Position numbers and translations under genes: made by a program
In this document: in pieces, positions 1 to 9,718 of the stretch
How the letters are laid out: every line of letters begins with the position of its first letter
Numbering within the stretch: position 1 is the stretch's first letter
Assembly (NCBI RefSeq): GCF_951801035.1
Contig: NZ_CATOKT010000008.1
Length of the DNA: 64,000 nucleotides
Source of the DNA: Adlercreutzia sp910585575
GTDB taxonomy: Bacteria > Actinomycetota > Coriobacteriia > Coriobacteriales > Eggerthellaceae
Direction: 5' to 3' (one strand)
Notes under the pieces: model-generated
What the model saw: the letters and a program-made list of their open reading frames with translations, nothing else
Told to the model about the DNA's origin: nothing
Databases searched by the model: none

Positions 1-186
1 TTGTTGATACAACGTCGATGGAAAACACCCGCTGATTGACCAGCCCTCTCTTGTCGCCCACGCAGATCCCGCCATACTTCTCTTTCAAGACCGATCCAGA
101 ACGACCGGGTCCTCCTCTGCCACAAAAGTGAAGTCCAGCCACCAGCTAATCCAAGAGCTGGAATACAACACGCGGCCGCTCAACGC
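1..186. other. Left edge, no gene recognised
   Basis: The first 186 bases hold no open frame with a ribosome binding site or a recognisable protein match on either strand. They lie downstream of the ygiQ stop codon. A short inverted repeat (CCAGCT / AGCTGG) near 140-160 is the only structure seen and is not T-rich on the minus strand, so it is a poor terminator. Confidence 0.4.
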
Positions 187-2505
187 CTACCGTCCTTTGC
201 GTATGCCGCCTTTGCGGCCGTTGGCCTTCGGGGGTTTGCCAGGGCGCTGCGAGCAGGCCGGGCTCGGGAAGCCCTTCGCGGCGGGGGCCGTATCGCGCTG
301 ATCGCGCTTTCGTCCCTTACCAGCCGCCGGCCGCTCCGTTTGACGGCTTTCTTTGGCACCTCGCTCAGAAGCTGCACTCGAACCCTTTGCTCGCCGGTCG
401 CCGGCGCGACCGCTCGTAGCGTTGGCGCCCCGTTCGGCGGCTGCACCCGAACGCTTTCCCGCACCTGCGCGCTTTCTAGCGCCTCCACTTTTAGCGCGGG
501 ACCCTCTCTCGCCCTCCCCTGCACCGTCCTGTGCCTTCGGGCGCTTGGGGCGGATGAGGGCTTTCTCGTCCCAGCCGATGAGGTCGGTGCGGCCGGCCTT
601 CACCAGGGCCTCGCGCACCAAGTCGTAGTTGGCGGGGTTGCGGTACTGGATGAGAGCGCGCTGCAGGGCCTTCTCGTGGGGCGTGCGCGGCACGTAGATT
701 TCCTCCATAGTAAGCGGGTCGAGGCCCGTGTAGTACATGCAGGTGGACACCGTTGAAGGTGTGGGGTAGAAATCCTGCACCTGCTCGGGGTTGAAGCCCA
801 TGTCGCGCACGTACTCGGCCAGCTCCACCGCTTCTTTCAGCGTGCTGCCTGGGTGCGACGACATAAGGTAGGGCACCACGTACTGCTTCTTGCCCACTTC
901 GCGGTTGATATCCTCGAAGGCCTGGCAGAAGCGATCGTACACCGCCCGCGGGGGCTTGCCCATGGCGGCCAGCACGGGGTCGGACACGTGCTCGGGAGCC
1001 ACGCGCAGCTGGCCGGACACATGGTGCTCCGTCAGCTCGCGCAGGAAGGTCTGCTTGGGGTCCGGATCGGCCAGCACGTAGTCGAAGCGGATGCCGCTGC
1101 GCACGAACACCTTCTTCACGCCGGGCAGCTTCCGCAGCTTGCGCAGTAATCCCACGTAGTCGCGATGGTCGGCGCGCAGAGCCTTGCAGGGGCTGGTGCC
1201 CAGGCAGCGCTTGTCGGTGCACGCGCCGGCCTTCAGCTGCTTGGCGCAAGCCGGAGCACGGAAGTTCGCCGTGGGGCCGCCCACGTCGCTGATGTAGCCC
1301 TTGAAGTCGGGGTCCTCGATCATGAGCCGCGCCTCGTCCAGCAATGATTCCTGGGATCGCGCCGTGACAATGCGCCCCTGATGGAACGTGAGCGCGCAGA
1401 ACGAGCACTCGCCGAAGCACCCGCGGCAGCTGGTGAGGCTGAACTTCACCTCGGCCAACGCGGGCACGCCGCCGGCGGCATCATAGGAAGGGTGCCAGGT
1501 GCGTGCGTAGGGCAAGCGGTAGACCGCGTCCATTTCAGCGGTGGTTAAGGGCAGCGCCGGCGGGTTCTGCACCACGTACACATCGTGGGGATAAGCCTCT
1601 ACCAGGCGCTTGCCCGTAATGGGGTCGCTCGCGCGGTACTGCTCGGCAAAACTCTCGGCGAAGGCGCGCTTGCTGGAAGACACCTCGTCCCAAGACGGCA
1701 ACATAACGTAGTCCACCACATGCTCCAGCGAACGGGTCTTGTACACCGTGCCGGGAATGAACGTCAGGTCGGACACCGCCAAGCCCGCGTTCAGCGCGTC
1801 GGCAATCTCCACGATGGAGCGCTCCCCCATGCCGTAGGACACCAGGTCGGCACCGGAGTCCATCAGGATGGAGCGCTTGAGGGAGTCGGACCAGTAATCG
1901 TAGTGCGCCAAGCGCCGCAGGCTCGCCTCGATGCCGCCCAGGATAATGGGCGTCTTCTTGAAAGTGCGGCGAATGAGGTTGGAGTACACCACGGCGGCGT
2001 GGTTCGGGCGCTTGCCGCCCTCGCCGCCCGGCGTGTAGGCGTCCTCGTGGCGGCGCTTCTTGTTCACCGTGTAGTGGTTCACCATGGAATCCATGTTGCC
2101 GGCCGACACCAGAAAGCCCAGGCGCGGCTCGCCGAACACGGCCACGGAAGCCGGATCGTTCCAATCGGGCTGGGCGATGATGCCCACCTTGTAGCCATGG
2201 GACTCCAGCACCCGCGTGATGATGGCCGGCCCGAAGGAGGGGTGGTCCACGTAGGCGTCGCCCGACACGTAGACAAAGTCAAGTTGGCCCCACCCGCGCG
2301 CGTCCGCCTCGGCCCGCGTGGTGGGCAGAAACGCCGAAAGCGGCGCGGCAGAGGCGCCGGCCTTCCGCGCGGCATTAGCCGCCCTCACAACACTGCCTTT
2401 CTTTGGAGAGCTCGTCGCTTTCGGGGCAGCGGCGCCCTTCGCGACAGGGTTCTTCGCTCCCGACCGATGAGACTTCGTCGAAGATTTCTTGGAGGGCTTC
2501 GTCAC
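187..2505 (-). CDS. ygiQ: YgiQ family radical SAM protein
   Basis: A 772-residue member of the YgiQ radical SAM family, whose reaction is not established. The radical SAM cluster ligands C363-x3-C367-x2-C370 lie in a conserved SCRGCFGECSFC block. The N-terminal 300 residues match the YgiQ pattern (RGWGQLDFVYVSGDAYVDHP, then IILGGIEASLRRLAHYDYW). The last ~110 residues are a low-complexity Lys/Arg/Ala/Gly tail, probably disordered or RNA-binding, as is usual in actinobacterial copies. The start is GTG at 2505, preceded by GGAAAGG. It follows the trigger-factor gene on the same strand, separated by a hairpin, so it may be transcribed alone. Family assignment is firm; role unknown. Confidence 0.95.
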   Translation of the reverse strand: MTKPSKKSSTKSHRSGAKNPVAKGAAAPKATSSPKKGSVVRAANAARKAGASAAPLSAFLPTTRAEADARGWGQLDFVYVSGDAYVDHPSFGPAIITRVLESHGYKVGIIAQPDWNDPASVAVFGEPRLGFLVSAGNMDSMVNHYTVNKKRRHEDAYTPGGEGGKRPNHAAVVYSNLIRRTFKKTPIILGGIEASLRRLAHYDYWSDSLKRSILMDSGADLVSYGMGERSIVEIADALNAGLAVSDLTFIPGTVYKTRSLEHVVDYVMLPSWDEVSSSKRAFAESFAEQYRASDPITGKRLVEAYPHDVYVVQNPPALPLTTAEMDAVYRLPYARTWHPSYDAAGGVPALAEVKFSLTSCRGCFGECSFCALTFHQGRIVTARSQESLLDEARLMIEDPDFKGYISDVGGPTANFRAPACAKQLKAGACTDKRCLGTSPCKALRADHRDYVGLLRKLRKLPGVKKVFVRSGIRFDYVLADPDPKQTFLRELTEHHVSGQLRVAPEHVSDPVLAAMGKPPRAVYDRFCQAFEDINREVGKKQYVVPYLMSSHPGSTLKEAVELAEYVRDMGFNPEQVQDFYPTPSTVSTCMYYTGLDPLTMEEIYVPRTPHEKALQRALIQYRNPANYDLVREALVKAGRTDLIGWDEKALIRPKRPKAQDGAGEGERGSRAKSGGARKRAGAGKRSGAAAERGANATSGRAGDRRAKGSSAASERGAKESRQTERPAAGKGRKRDQRDTAPAAKGFPSPACSQRPGKPPKANGRKGGIRKGR

Positions 2506-2541
2506 AGGAAGACGCCTTTCCGGGGTCGAGGCCCCTGCAAA

Positions 2542-2566
2542 GAAGGGCGGCCCGCAGCCGCCCTTC
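2542..2566 (-). terminator. Hairpin between tig-like gene and ygiQ
   Basis: GAAGGGCGGC and GCCGCCCTTC form a perfect 10-bp stem with a 5-nt loop just after the trigger-factor-like stop codon. Read on the minus strand it is followed by TTTGC, a short T run. Probably a Rho-independent terminator or attenuator. Confidence 0.7.
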
Positions 2567-2626
2567 GGTTCATCGTGCTTAGCTGGGAACGGATCGGCAA
2601 CGCCGACCGCCCCAAAACGCTATCGG

Positions 2627-3946
2627 CTACTCGGCTGCCGGGGCGGGAGCCTCCGGCTCCTGCTCGGTGATAACGGCCTTCTCCACCACAAAGCGCAGGG
2701 CCTTGTTACGCTCGGCTGTCTCGCGCAGGGCGAAGCCGCGGCCGGCGGCCTCCAGCTGCTGGCGCAGGTAGCTGGGATTGCCCTGGGGATTCATGGCCAG
2801 GCAGGCCGCGTCCAGATCGGCATCGGTAAGGGTCATGCGCTCGTGGCGGTACACCGCGTCGAGGCAGAAGCCCTGGACGAGCACCTCGCGGGTCTGCATC
2901 ATGAGCATCATGCCGAACTGCTGCTCGCCGCCGTTAGCCGCCACGAACTGCTGGAAGTCCATGCCCTGCTGCTGCAGCTCCATCTGCAGGTTCTGCATGA
3001 GCTGGTTGCGGGTGGCCTCGTAGATCTCGTCGGCAATGCGGCCCTCGAAGCGGCGCGCCAGCTGCGAGAGCACCATCTGCTGCACGTAGTTCTGATAGCC
3101 CTCGCGCTGCTGCGCCTCGAACACGCGGCGCATGTCGGCGCGCAGGGCCTCCACCGTCTCCATGCCGGGCAGGTTTGCCTTCACCCAGGCGTCGTCGATG
3201 ACAGGTACGGCCTCCTTCTGCACTTCCTTCACGGTAACCTTGCAGTCGAGCTTCTGCATAACCTCTTCGCCGGCCTCGTTCAGCTGCGGGGCCTCGAAGG
3301 AGAACTCCTTGGTCTGGCCCGGCTCCATGCCGATGAGCTCCTTGTCGAAGCCCTCGGGCATGAACCCTTGGCTCATCACATAGGTGCGGCCCTCGGTGCA
3401 CAGCGCCTTGATCTCCTGGCCGTCCTGGGAGATGGTCATGGCAATCTCGCAGGCGTCGCCCGCAGCCAGGGGCTTGGGATCGGCCGTCACGTAAGCGGTA
3501 TAGCGATGGGCCAGCTCGTCGATCTGCTGGTCGATAACGGAATCGTCGAAGGCGAAGGGCTGCACCGTCACCTCGACGGGCTCGTAGGACTTCAGCTCGT
3601 AGGTAGGCTTGACGGTGACGTCCATGGTGAAGGCGAAGCGCTTGCCGCGCTCGAACTTCTGGGACGGCGTGGCCTTCGGCGGAAACGCCGGCACCAGGTT
3701 GCGTCGATCCAGCGCGCGCGGCACCAGCACCTCGATGGCATTGGCCTCGATGACCTTGTCCAGATCGGTGATGCCCAGGGCCTCTTTAACGCACTCGTCC
3801 ACGGTCTTGCCGGGCTGCAGACGCACGCCCATGGACTGGGCAAAGGCCTCGCCGGCCTCGCGCAGGGCGTTGTTCACTTCCTGGGCGGTAGCTTCGCAGG
3901 AAAGGCGAATGATGCCGTCGGCGATCTTCTTCTCGGTTACTTGCAT
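2627..3946 (-). CDS. tig: Trigger factor-like peptidyl-prolyl isomerase/chaperone
   Basis: 439 residues with the trigger factor layout: N-terminal ribosome-binding-like domain (about 1-140), FKBP-type isomerase domain (about 150-240, including DACEIAM and GFDKELIGMEPGQTKEF), and a helical C-terminal chaperone domain. Canonical trigger factor binds ribosomes near the exit tunnel through a GFRxGxxP signature; here the corresponding segment reads GVRLQPGKT, so the signature is degenerate. It may therefore be a second, specialised copy rather than the housekeeping one, which usually sits beside clpP/clpX. Those genes are absent here. The start at 3946 has an upstream GAGGAG. The C-terminal end is Ala/Pro/Glu-rich. 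Confidence 0.85.
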   Translation of the reverse strand: MQVTEKKIADGIIRLSCEATAQEVNNALREAGEAFAQSMGVRLQPGKTVDECVKEALGITDLDKVIEANAIEVLVPRALDRRNLVPAFPPKATPSQKFERGKRFAFTMDVTVKPTYELKSYEPVEVTVQPFAFDDSVIDQQIDELAHRYTAYVTADPKPLAAGDACEIAMTISQDGQEIKALCTEGRTYVMSQGFMPEGFDKELIGMEPGQTKEFSFEAPQLNEAGEEVMQKLDCKVTVKEVQKEAVPVIDDAWVKANLPGMETVEALRADMRRVFEAQQREGYQNYVQQMVLSQLARRFEGRIADEIYEATRNQLMQNLQMELQQQGMDFQQFVAANGGEQQFGMMLMMQTREVLVQGFCLDAVYRHERMTLTDADLDAACLAMNPQGNPSYLRQQLEAAGRGFALRETAERNKALRFVVEKAVITEQEPEAPAPAAE

Positions 3947-4021
3947 GGGTCAGGTTCTCCTCACAGGTTGAAGGGGGGGTGCGACGCACCCGATAGTTCG
4001 GGCGTTATTGTAGCAAAGCAA

Positions 4022-4053
4022 AGGGCTCCCCCGTCGCACAGCCAGGGAAGCCC
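4022..4053 (-). terminator. Probable terminator after the ABC permease gene
   Basis: GGGCTCCC and GGGAAGCCC form an imperfect stem. Read on the minus strand it is followed by TTTGCTTTGC. It lies between the permease stop codon (4094) and the trigger-factor-like start. Confidence 0.5.
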
Positions 4054-4093
4054 ATAATTGTCTTGCCGCTTAAAGGAGCGCGCTCTCGGCCGC

Positions 4094-7000
4094 CTATTCG
4101 TTGCTCTTTAGGCTCTCCACCATGTCGACGTGGGCCAGCTTCGGACGCATCACCAGGGTGACCAGCAAGGTGAACACCATGGTGAGGACGAAGGCCACCA
4201 CAAAGCTGAGCCCGTGAATGGTGCGGCCGAACATAACCTGGTCCACCTCGGCCGTAGTGACCACGAAACCCTCGAGCACCACGCCGAGCACCAGACCCAG
4301 CAGCGCTCCCATGAGGGAGAGCAGGGCAATTTCCCGGAAGATGTAGGCGTCCACCTCGCGTGGCAAAAAGCCGAGCACCTTCAGGGTGGCAATTTCCCGC
4401 GCACGCTCGGTGATGTTGATGTTCGTCAGGTTGTACAGCACGATGAAGGCCAGCGCCGCCGCAGCCACCACCAGCACGATAACTACCATGTCCACCGAGC
4501 GCAGCATCTTCTTGTAGGAACTGATGACCTCTTCGTTGAAAGCCACTGTCTCCACGGCGCCCGTGTCGCGCAGCGCCTCGCTGAGCGCCTGCTGAGTCGA
4601 CTCGTCCTCGGTGACCGAGGCGTAAACCGTCAGGTTGGCGCCGGCCTCTCCGAAGGTGCGCTCGTACACCGCCGGCGTCATAAAGGCGTAGTTCGCCACG
4701 TAGTTCTCTACCACCGCTGCCACGGGAGCCGTGTAGGTGGTGTCGGTAGCGTTACCCATGTCGTCCTGCTCGGCGAAACGCACCTTGTCGCCAGGCTTCA
4801 CCCCCAACAGGCTCGCCAGCTTCTCGGTGAGCACCACGCCGCCGTCGGAAAGCGTCACCGGGCGCTGGGCGGACCGGGTGCGCAAGGTCCACAGCGAGGC
4901 AAAGGCGGCTGGGTCCTCGGGCGCCACAACCGTGGTCATCACCTCGGTGCCATCGGAGCCGAGGGCCATCATGGCGTCGACCGTGGCACGGGCCGTCTGG
5001 CGTACCGTCGTCTCGTCGGCCAGCAGCGCATCGGCCTTCTCGCGCTCGCCCGTGGTGGCGTCCTCATCGCCCGACACCACCACGTTGTAGTGCACCAACT
5101 GGCCGTACTGCACGTCGATGATGTCGTTGATGGAGTTTTGCAGCCCCAGACCCGTCAGCAGCAGCGCCGTGCAGCCGGCAATGCCGATAACGGTCATGAC
5201 GAGGCGCTTCTTGTAGCGGAACAGATTGCGCAGCGTCACCTTCCACGAGAAGGAGAGGTGCCGCCACAGGGGCCGAATGCGCTCGAGCAGAATGCGCTTG
5301 CCGGCCTTCGGCGCCCGAGGCAGCATGAGCGCCGCCGGCGTCTCGCGCAGGGTGGCGGCCACCGCCGCCCAAGTGGCCACCAACGTGACGCCCACGCCCA
5401 GCCCCGTGGCCGCCAAGGCAAGGGGCCAGTTGACGGGCATGGCTCCGCGGGGCACGAAGTACACGATAGAGTACGCCTCCATGATGACCCACGGCAGCAC
5501 TTGCGAGAGCACCGCAATGCCCACTACGCTGCCGAGAAGGGAGGCAGCCGCGGCGTAGACGAGGTACTTTGACGTGATGCGCCAGCGACCATAGCCAAGC
5601 GCCTTATAGGTGCCGATAAGGGCGCGCTCCTCATCCACCATGCGCGTCATGGTGGTGAGGGCCACCAGCGCCGCCACTAAGAAGAAGATGAACGGGAAGA
5701 ACGAGGCGATGGAGTCGATGCGCTCGGCATCGGCCTCGAAACTGACCACGCCGCTGTTCTTCGTGCGGTCCATGATGAGCCACTCGGGCGCCTTGAGGTC
5801 GTCGATTTCATGCTGGGCGTCTTCGAGCTTTTTCTCGGCGCGCTCCAGCTCGTCGGCGGCCTTGGCGGCACTCTCGTCGTATTCTGCCTGGCCGTCCTCG
5901 TATTCGCCGCGTCCGCTGGCAAGATCCTCCTTGCCCTTCTCGTACTCGGCGCGGCCCTCATCGAGCTTCTTCTGACCGGTCTCAAGCTGCTTTTTGGCCG
6001 CATCGAGCTTCTTCTGGGCCGCGGCGAACTGCTTCTCGGCCGCCGCCCGCTGGGCCTTCAGTTCGGCCTTGGCCTCTTTGAGCTGGGCTTGCCCCTGCTC
6101 GACCTCGGCGATACCGGCCTCAACCTGGGATTTCTGCGCCTCCAGGGCGGTCTTTTGCTCGTCGGGAAGGCCCGGAGCCGCCAACGCTGCCTCCAGCTGC
6201 GCCAGGGAGCTCTGCAGCTCGGGCAAGCGCTCTGCGGCCTCGTCAACGCTCTTTTGGTTCTCGTCGATGGTCTCCTGAGCTTTTGCGAACTTCTCCTCCG
6301 CATCGGCCCGCTGCTTCTTGAGCTCGGCTACGCCCTCGTCGTAGTCCTTTTGGCCCTCGGCCAGCTTCTCCTCGTTCTCCGTCAGAGTTGCCTGGGCCTC
6401 CTCAAGCTCTTTCTTGCCGTCGGCAATGTCGGCCCGCGCGTCCTCGAGCTTCGCCTTCGCATCGGCTAGCTCCGCTTCGACCTTGGCCTTTTCCTTCTTG
6501 TACTCGGCACGCTTCTCGTCGAGCTCCTTTTGCGCCTCTTCCTGCAAGCTGGCGACGCGCGCCTGCTCGCGCTCGGGGGCGATGGCCTCGATGGCCGCCG
6601 TCACCTTGTCAATGCGCTGCTGATAGGCGTCGCTTGCGCTGTCAAGCTCGCGCGCGCCCTTCACCGCGACGAACGCCTCGGAAATGGGCACGTCGTCATC
6701 GAAGTCATCGGCGGGAATGTACATGAACTGCTCGATGGTGCCGGAGCCGATGGTGGTAGGCCCCATGGCCGTCGAGCTGACGTAGAGCGGCGAATGCACC
6801 TTGCCCACAATGGTGAACTCGGTGCGCTTGAGCGTGTCCTCCACCGCGGTGACGCCGGCGTCGACGGTTACCACATCACCGATGTCCGCCGGGGCGCTCA
6901 TCACGCGATCGTTGAAGATGAGGCACTCCCCCGCCGATTCAGGCCACCGCCCCTCCACCAGCTCGAGGCGGTTGAGGTAGCTGCGGTCATCGGAAGCCAC

Positions 7001-7366
7001 CGTGGCGGCATCGGCCTGATAGCTGGCCGCAGCTCCCTCGGGTAGCGAGTGCACGCGCATAACGTACTGCTCGTCGCCCAAAGTGGCCAGCACGTCGGTT
7101 TGGTAGGCGGGCATGACGGCGTAGACGCCGTCCACCTGGCGCAGGGCATTGATGTCCTCGTCGGTAAGTCCCATGGTGGACACCACGCGAATATCCATGA
7201 GGGCCGTGCCGTCGTAATAGGCATCGGCCGCCAAGTTCATGTCGGGCGCCGTCATGCGCAGGCCGGCATAAAAGCCCGCACCCAAGGCCACAATGGCGGC
7301 AATGGCAACGAAACGGCCCAGGGAATGGCGGATGGAGCGAACGATGTCCTTGTTAAAAGCGCTCAT
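4094..7366 (-). CDS. FtsX-family ABC transporter permease with long coiled coil
   Basis: 1090 residues. A first membrane helix (about 15-35) is followed by a MacB-like extracytoplasmic domain to about 250. A Lys/Glu/Ala-rich coiled coil runs from about 255 to 545 with repeats such as AEKQFAAAQKKLD. The first FtsX core is at about 570-690, another helix lies near 745, then a second extracytoplasmic domain and a final FtsX core with three helices (about 960-1080). This is the layout of large permeases in Gram-positive bacteria that work with a LolD/MacB-type ATPase; substrates are mostly unknown. The ATPase gene lies 48 bases upstream on the same strand, so the two probably form one transporter. 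The coiled coil could span the wall or dock a partner. GAGG precedes the ATG. Confidence 0.9.
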   Translation of the reverse strand: MSAFNKDIVRSIRHSLGRFVAIAAIVALGAGFYAGLRMTAPDMNLAADAYYDGTALMDIRVVSTMGLTDEDINALRQVDGVYAVMPAYQTDVLATLGDEQYVMRVHSLPEGAAASYQADAATVASDDRSYLNRLELVEGRWPESAGECLIFNDRVMSAPADIGDVVTVDAGVTAVEDTLKRTEFTIVGKVHSPLYVSSTAMGPTTIGSGTIEQFMYIPADDFDDDVPISEAFVAVKGARELDSASDAYQQRIDKVTAAIEAIAPEREQARVASLQEEAQKELDEKRAEYKKEKAKVEAELADAKAKLEDARADIADGKKELEEAQATLTENEEKLAEGQKDYDEGVAELKKQRADAEEKFAKAQETIDENQKSVDEAAERLPELQSSLAQLEAALAAPGLPDEQKTALEAQKSQVEAGIAEVEQGQAQLKEAKAELKAQRAAAEKQFAAAQKKLDAAKKQLETGQKKLDEGRAEYEKGKEDLASGRGEYEDGQAEYDESAAKAADELERAEKKLEDAQHEIDDLKAPEWLIMDRTKNSGVVSFEADAERIDSIASFFPFIFFLVAALVALTTMTRMVDEERALIGTYKALGYGRWRITSKYLVYAAAASLLGSVVGIAVLSQVLPWVIMEAYSIVYFVPRGAMPVNWPLALAATGLGVGVTLVATWAAVAATLRETPAALMLPRAPKAGKRILLERIRPLWRHLSFSWKVTLRNLFRYKKRLVMTVIGIAGCTALLLTGLGLQNSINDIIDVQYGQLVHYNVVVSGDEDATTGEREKADALLADETTVRQTARATVDAMMALGSDGTEVMTTVVAPEDPAAFASLWTLRTRSAQRPVTLSDGGVVLTEKLASLLGVKPGDKVRFAEQDDMGNATDTTYTAPVAAVVENYVANYAFMTPAVYERTFGEAGANLTVYASVTEDESTQQALSEALRDTGAVETVAFNEEVISSYKKMLRSVDMVVIVLVVAAAALAFIVLYNLTNINITERAREIATLKVLGFLPREVDAYIFREIALLSLMGALLGLVLGVVLEGFVVTTAEVDQVMFGRTIHGLSFVVAFVLTMVFTLLVTLVMRPKLAHVDMVESLKSNE

Positions 7367-7414
7367 GGCCGCACCTCGCCTTCCCCGAACGCACCGCGCG
7401 GACGAAGACCGCCG

Positions 7415-8116
7415 CTACCATTCCAAAACCTCCGCGGACAGCGGATTCTCGTTCACCTCGACAGCGGCCACCGACCCCTCGCGCACATGAATGACCCGGT
7501 CGGCGATGGCGGTGAAGGCCGTGTTATGGGTGACGACGACGACCGTTTTGCCCGTCGATTTGCAGGTATCCTGCAGCAGCTTGAGGATGGCCTTGCCCGT
7601 CTGGTAGTCCAGCGCACCCGTGGGCTCGTCGCACAAAAGCAGCTTGGGGTTTTTCGCCAGCGCACGGGCAATAGCCACGCGCTGCTGCTCGCCGCCCGAC
7701 AGCTGGCCGGGGAAATTCATCTTGCGATCGGCCAAGCCCACCGCATCGAGGGTGGCGTCGGCATCCAGGGGGTTCTTGCAAATCTGCGAGGCCAGCTCGA
7801 CGTTCTCACGAGCCGTCAAGTTCTGCACCAGGTTGTAGAACTGGAAGACGAAGCCGATATCGTAGCGCCGATAGAGTGTCAGGCGCTTGGGGTCGTAGGA
7901 GCTGACGAAGCTGCCGTCGAGCATGATGGTGCCCGCCGTGCAGCGATCCATGCCGCCCAGCATATTGAGCAGCGTGGTTTTGCCGGCGCCGGAGGGGCCG
8001 ACGATGACCACGAACTCGCCCCGTTCGATGGTGAAGTCCATGGCGCGCACGGCGGCCACCTCCACTTCGCCCATCTGATAGATTTTGCTTACGTCGTGAA
8101 ATTCAACGAATGCCAT
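7415..8116 (-). CDS. ABC transporter ATP-binding protein (LolD/MacB type)
   Basis: 233 residues with a Walker A GPSGAGKTT at 40-48, a Q-loop in FVFQFYNLV, the signature LSGGEQQRVAIARAL and Walker B LLLCDEPTGALD. The DEPTGALD form is typical of the LolD/MacB/FtsE group, which powers FtsX-type permeases. It lies immediately upstream of such a permease on the same strand and should supply ATP hydrolysis for it. The start at 8116 has GGAGG four bases before the ATG. Confidence 0.95.
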   Translation of the reverse strand: MAFVEFHDVSKIYQMGEVEVAAVRAMDFTIERGEFVVIVGPSGAGKTTLLNMLGGMDRCTAGTIMLDGSFVSSYDPKRLTLYRRYDIGFVFQFYNLVQNLTARENVELASQICKNPLDADATLDAVGLADRKMNFPGQLSGGEQQRVAIARALAKNPKLLLCDEPTGALDYQTGKAILKLLQDTCKSTGKTVVVVTHNTAFTAIADRVIHVREGSVAAVEVNENPLSAEVLEW

Positions 8117-8221
8117 GGCGCCTCCGCTCTGCCAACTTCTCGCTTTATCACACCATACACGAGAACGCGGGGCTTCGCGAGGGCGCGCACCGACCCTTCG
8201 CCGAAAGAGCGGCGGATACCG

Positions 8222-9499
8222 CTAATCCTCCAGGTACTCGCGCTGGCGCTTGCGGGCCAGCTGCAGGCCGCGGGCCACGAAGCCCTGGCCGTACTCCTCG
8301 CGAATCTTCCAGGCGTAGCGCGTATGGGGATCCTCGAACTTCTGGCGCTGGAAGGCCAGGCAGTCGTGAACCACGCTGCCGAAGTCGGCGTAGAACGTAT
8401 CCATAGCGTCGATGATCTTCTTGCCAGCCTTTACCACCGAATGGGCGCTGCCGTCGGGCATGACGATCTTCACGGTTTTCAGATCGTAGTGGGCCGCGTT
8501 CTTGAAGTTCTGCACCGCCTGCACTTGATCCTTCGCCGAAAGCCGCGGGCCCTCGATGGAAGCGGCCCACACCAAGAACAGCTGGCTGAACAGCACATCG
8601 CGCTCATCCAGCCCGCTTTTCACCAACGGGTTCAGATCCACCATGCGCAGCTCGATGTGGCTGACGCCCTGGCTGAGCCCCTCCAGGCTGTAGGGACCGA
8701 AATTCTTGAGGCGGATGGGATAGTAGAGCTCGGAGGGATAGCGAATCATGCCGCGATCGATGTAGTCCTGGATGGAGGCCGCGTAGGCCGCGGGGCTCGA
8801 GTAATCGAGGATGGGTGCGAAGAAGTTCCAGTAGCCCAACTCCGAGCAGCGCACCGTGGCAAGGCCCTGGAACAAGTCGCCGCCGATCTTGCCCTTCTCC
8901 ACGTAGGAGGAGTCCATGACCGGGCTGGCTGCCATGACGGCCGTGAGGATCCATCCGTAGGTGACGCAGTTCTCGGCAAGGCGCACGTAGAGCTCGTCGC
9001 GGTAGGCGTCGAAGTCGTCGCCGCCAGTGAGGGCGAAGTCGGCGCGCAGCAGTTCCTCCCCAAAGGAGTAGTTGATGTGAATGCCCGAGAAGGCCATCTT
9101 GTAGCGGCCGTAGCGATCGGACAGGTACTCGCGGTACTCCGTCTTGTCCGCCTGGTCACCGTAGTACTGGGCGATGGGGATGTCCTTCTCGTTCAGAATA
9201 TAGGGCGGGTTCGAGAAGGGCCACACCAGTTCGTGGTACTGCGCCTCGGCCAAGGCACGCTGCACCTTCTCGTTGTAGTACTCCAGCGATTGCATGGCCT
9301 CGGCCACGGTGCCGCATACCGGTGTGTTCACCTCCACCTGGTTCTCGGAAAAGTCGCGAACGATGTGAACGTCGTCGGCGAAGTCAGCGGGCGTGTGGGC
9401 CAGAAAGCCGCCTCCGTCGATGCGCAGGCTTTCCTTCTCAAGCCCAAAGCCGCCTTCCAGCAGATGGGCACGAACCGATTCGTCGTGGGCGTGAAGCAT
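8222..9499 (-). CDS. gshA: Glutamate-cysteine ligase
   Basis: 425 residues from the chosen start. The N-terminal motif FGLEKESLRI and the downstream DFSENQVEVNTP, SGIHINYSF and RMVDLNPL blocks match the glutamate-cysteine ligase family (first step of glutathione synthesis, joining glutamate to cysteine with ATP). An in-frame start 14 codons upstream is possible, but AGGGGAGG lies six bases before the ATG at 9499. No gshB or bifunctional ATP-grasp extension is seen here, so the end product (gamma-glutamylcysteine, glutathione or another thiol) is open. It stands alone and its upstream region ends in a strong terminator of the next gene. Confidence 0.85.
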   Translation of the reverse strand: MLHAHDESVRAHLLEGGFGLEKESLRIDGGGFLAHTPADFADDVHIVRDFSENQVEVNTPVCGTVAEAMQSLEYYNEKVQRALAEAQYHELVWPFSNPPYILNEKDIPIAQYYGDQADKTEYREYLSDRYGRYKMAFSGIHINYSFGEELLRADFALTGGDDFDAYRDELYVRLAENCVTYGWILTAVMAASPVMDSSYVEKGKIGGDLFQGLATVRCSELGYWNFFAPILDYSSPAAYAASIQDYIDRGMIRYPSELYYPIRLKNFGPYSLEGLSQGVSHIELRMVDLNPLVKSGLDERDVLFSQLFLVWAASIEGPRLSAKDQVQAVQNFKNAAHYDLKTVKIVMPDGSAHSVVKAGKKIIDAMDTFYADFGSVVHDCLAFQRQKFEDPHTRYAWKIREEYGQGFVARGLQLARKRQREYLED

Positions 9500-9644
9500 A
9501 AGCGCCTCCCCTGAATGCGATGGCGAGGTCGAGCCCGCCAAACCTGATGATCGCGCTTAAGTTTACCAGTTGCGACTTCTTCGCGCGTCAACATCTTCGC
9601 ATCGCCATCGTCTTGCAACAAAAGAGCCGCGATCAGCACGAAAG

Positions 9645-9672
9645 CGGCCCGGCTCTTCGAAGAGCCGGGCCG
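9645..9672 (-). terminator. Terminator of the tannase-like gene
   Basis: A perfect 28-bp palindrome, with arms CGGCCCGGCTCTTC and GAAGAGCCGGGCCG, starts 47 bases after the tannase-like stop codon. Read on the minus strand the stem is followed by TTTCG. A strong Rho-independent terminator. Confidence 0.8.
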
Positions 9673-9718
9673 TCGAGACAGGCTGTTATACGAGCGGAGG
9701 AGAAAGGGTTCCTCGTCC

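Noticed and set aside
1..186. Plus-strand frame around 120-186 resembling a transposase tail
   Set aside because: The likeness rests on about 13 residues, part of it antisense to ygiQ, with no flanking repeats.
4130..5572. Long His/Gln/Arg-rich plus-strand frame opposite the permease
   Set aside because: Typical antisense shadow of a high-GC gene. The same applies to the long plus-strand frames opposite the molybdopterin genes.
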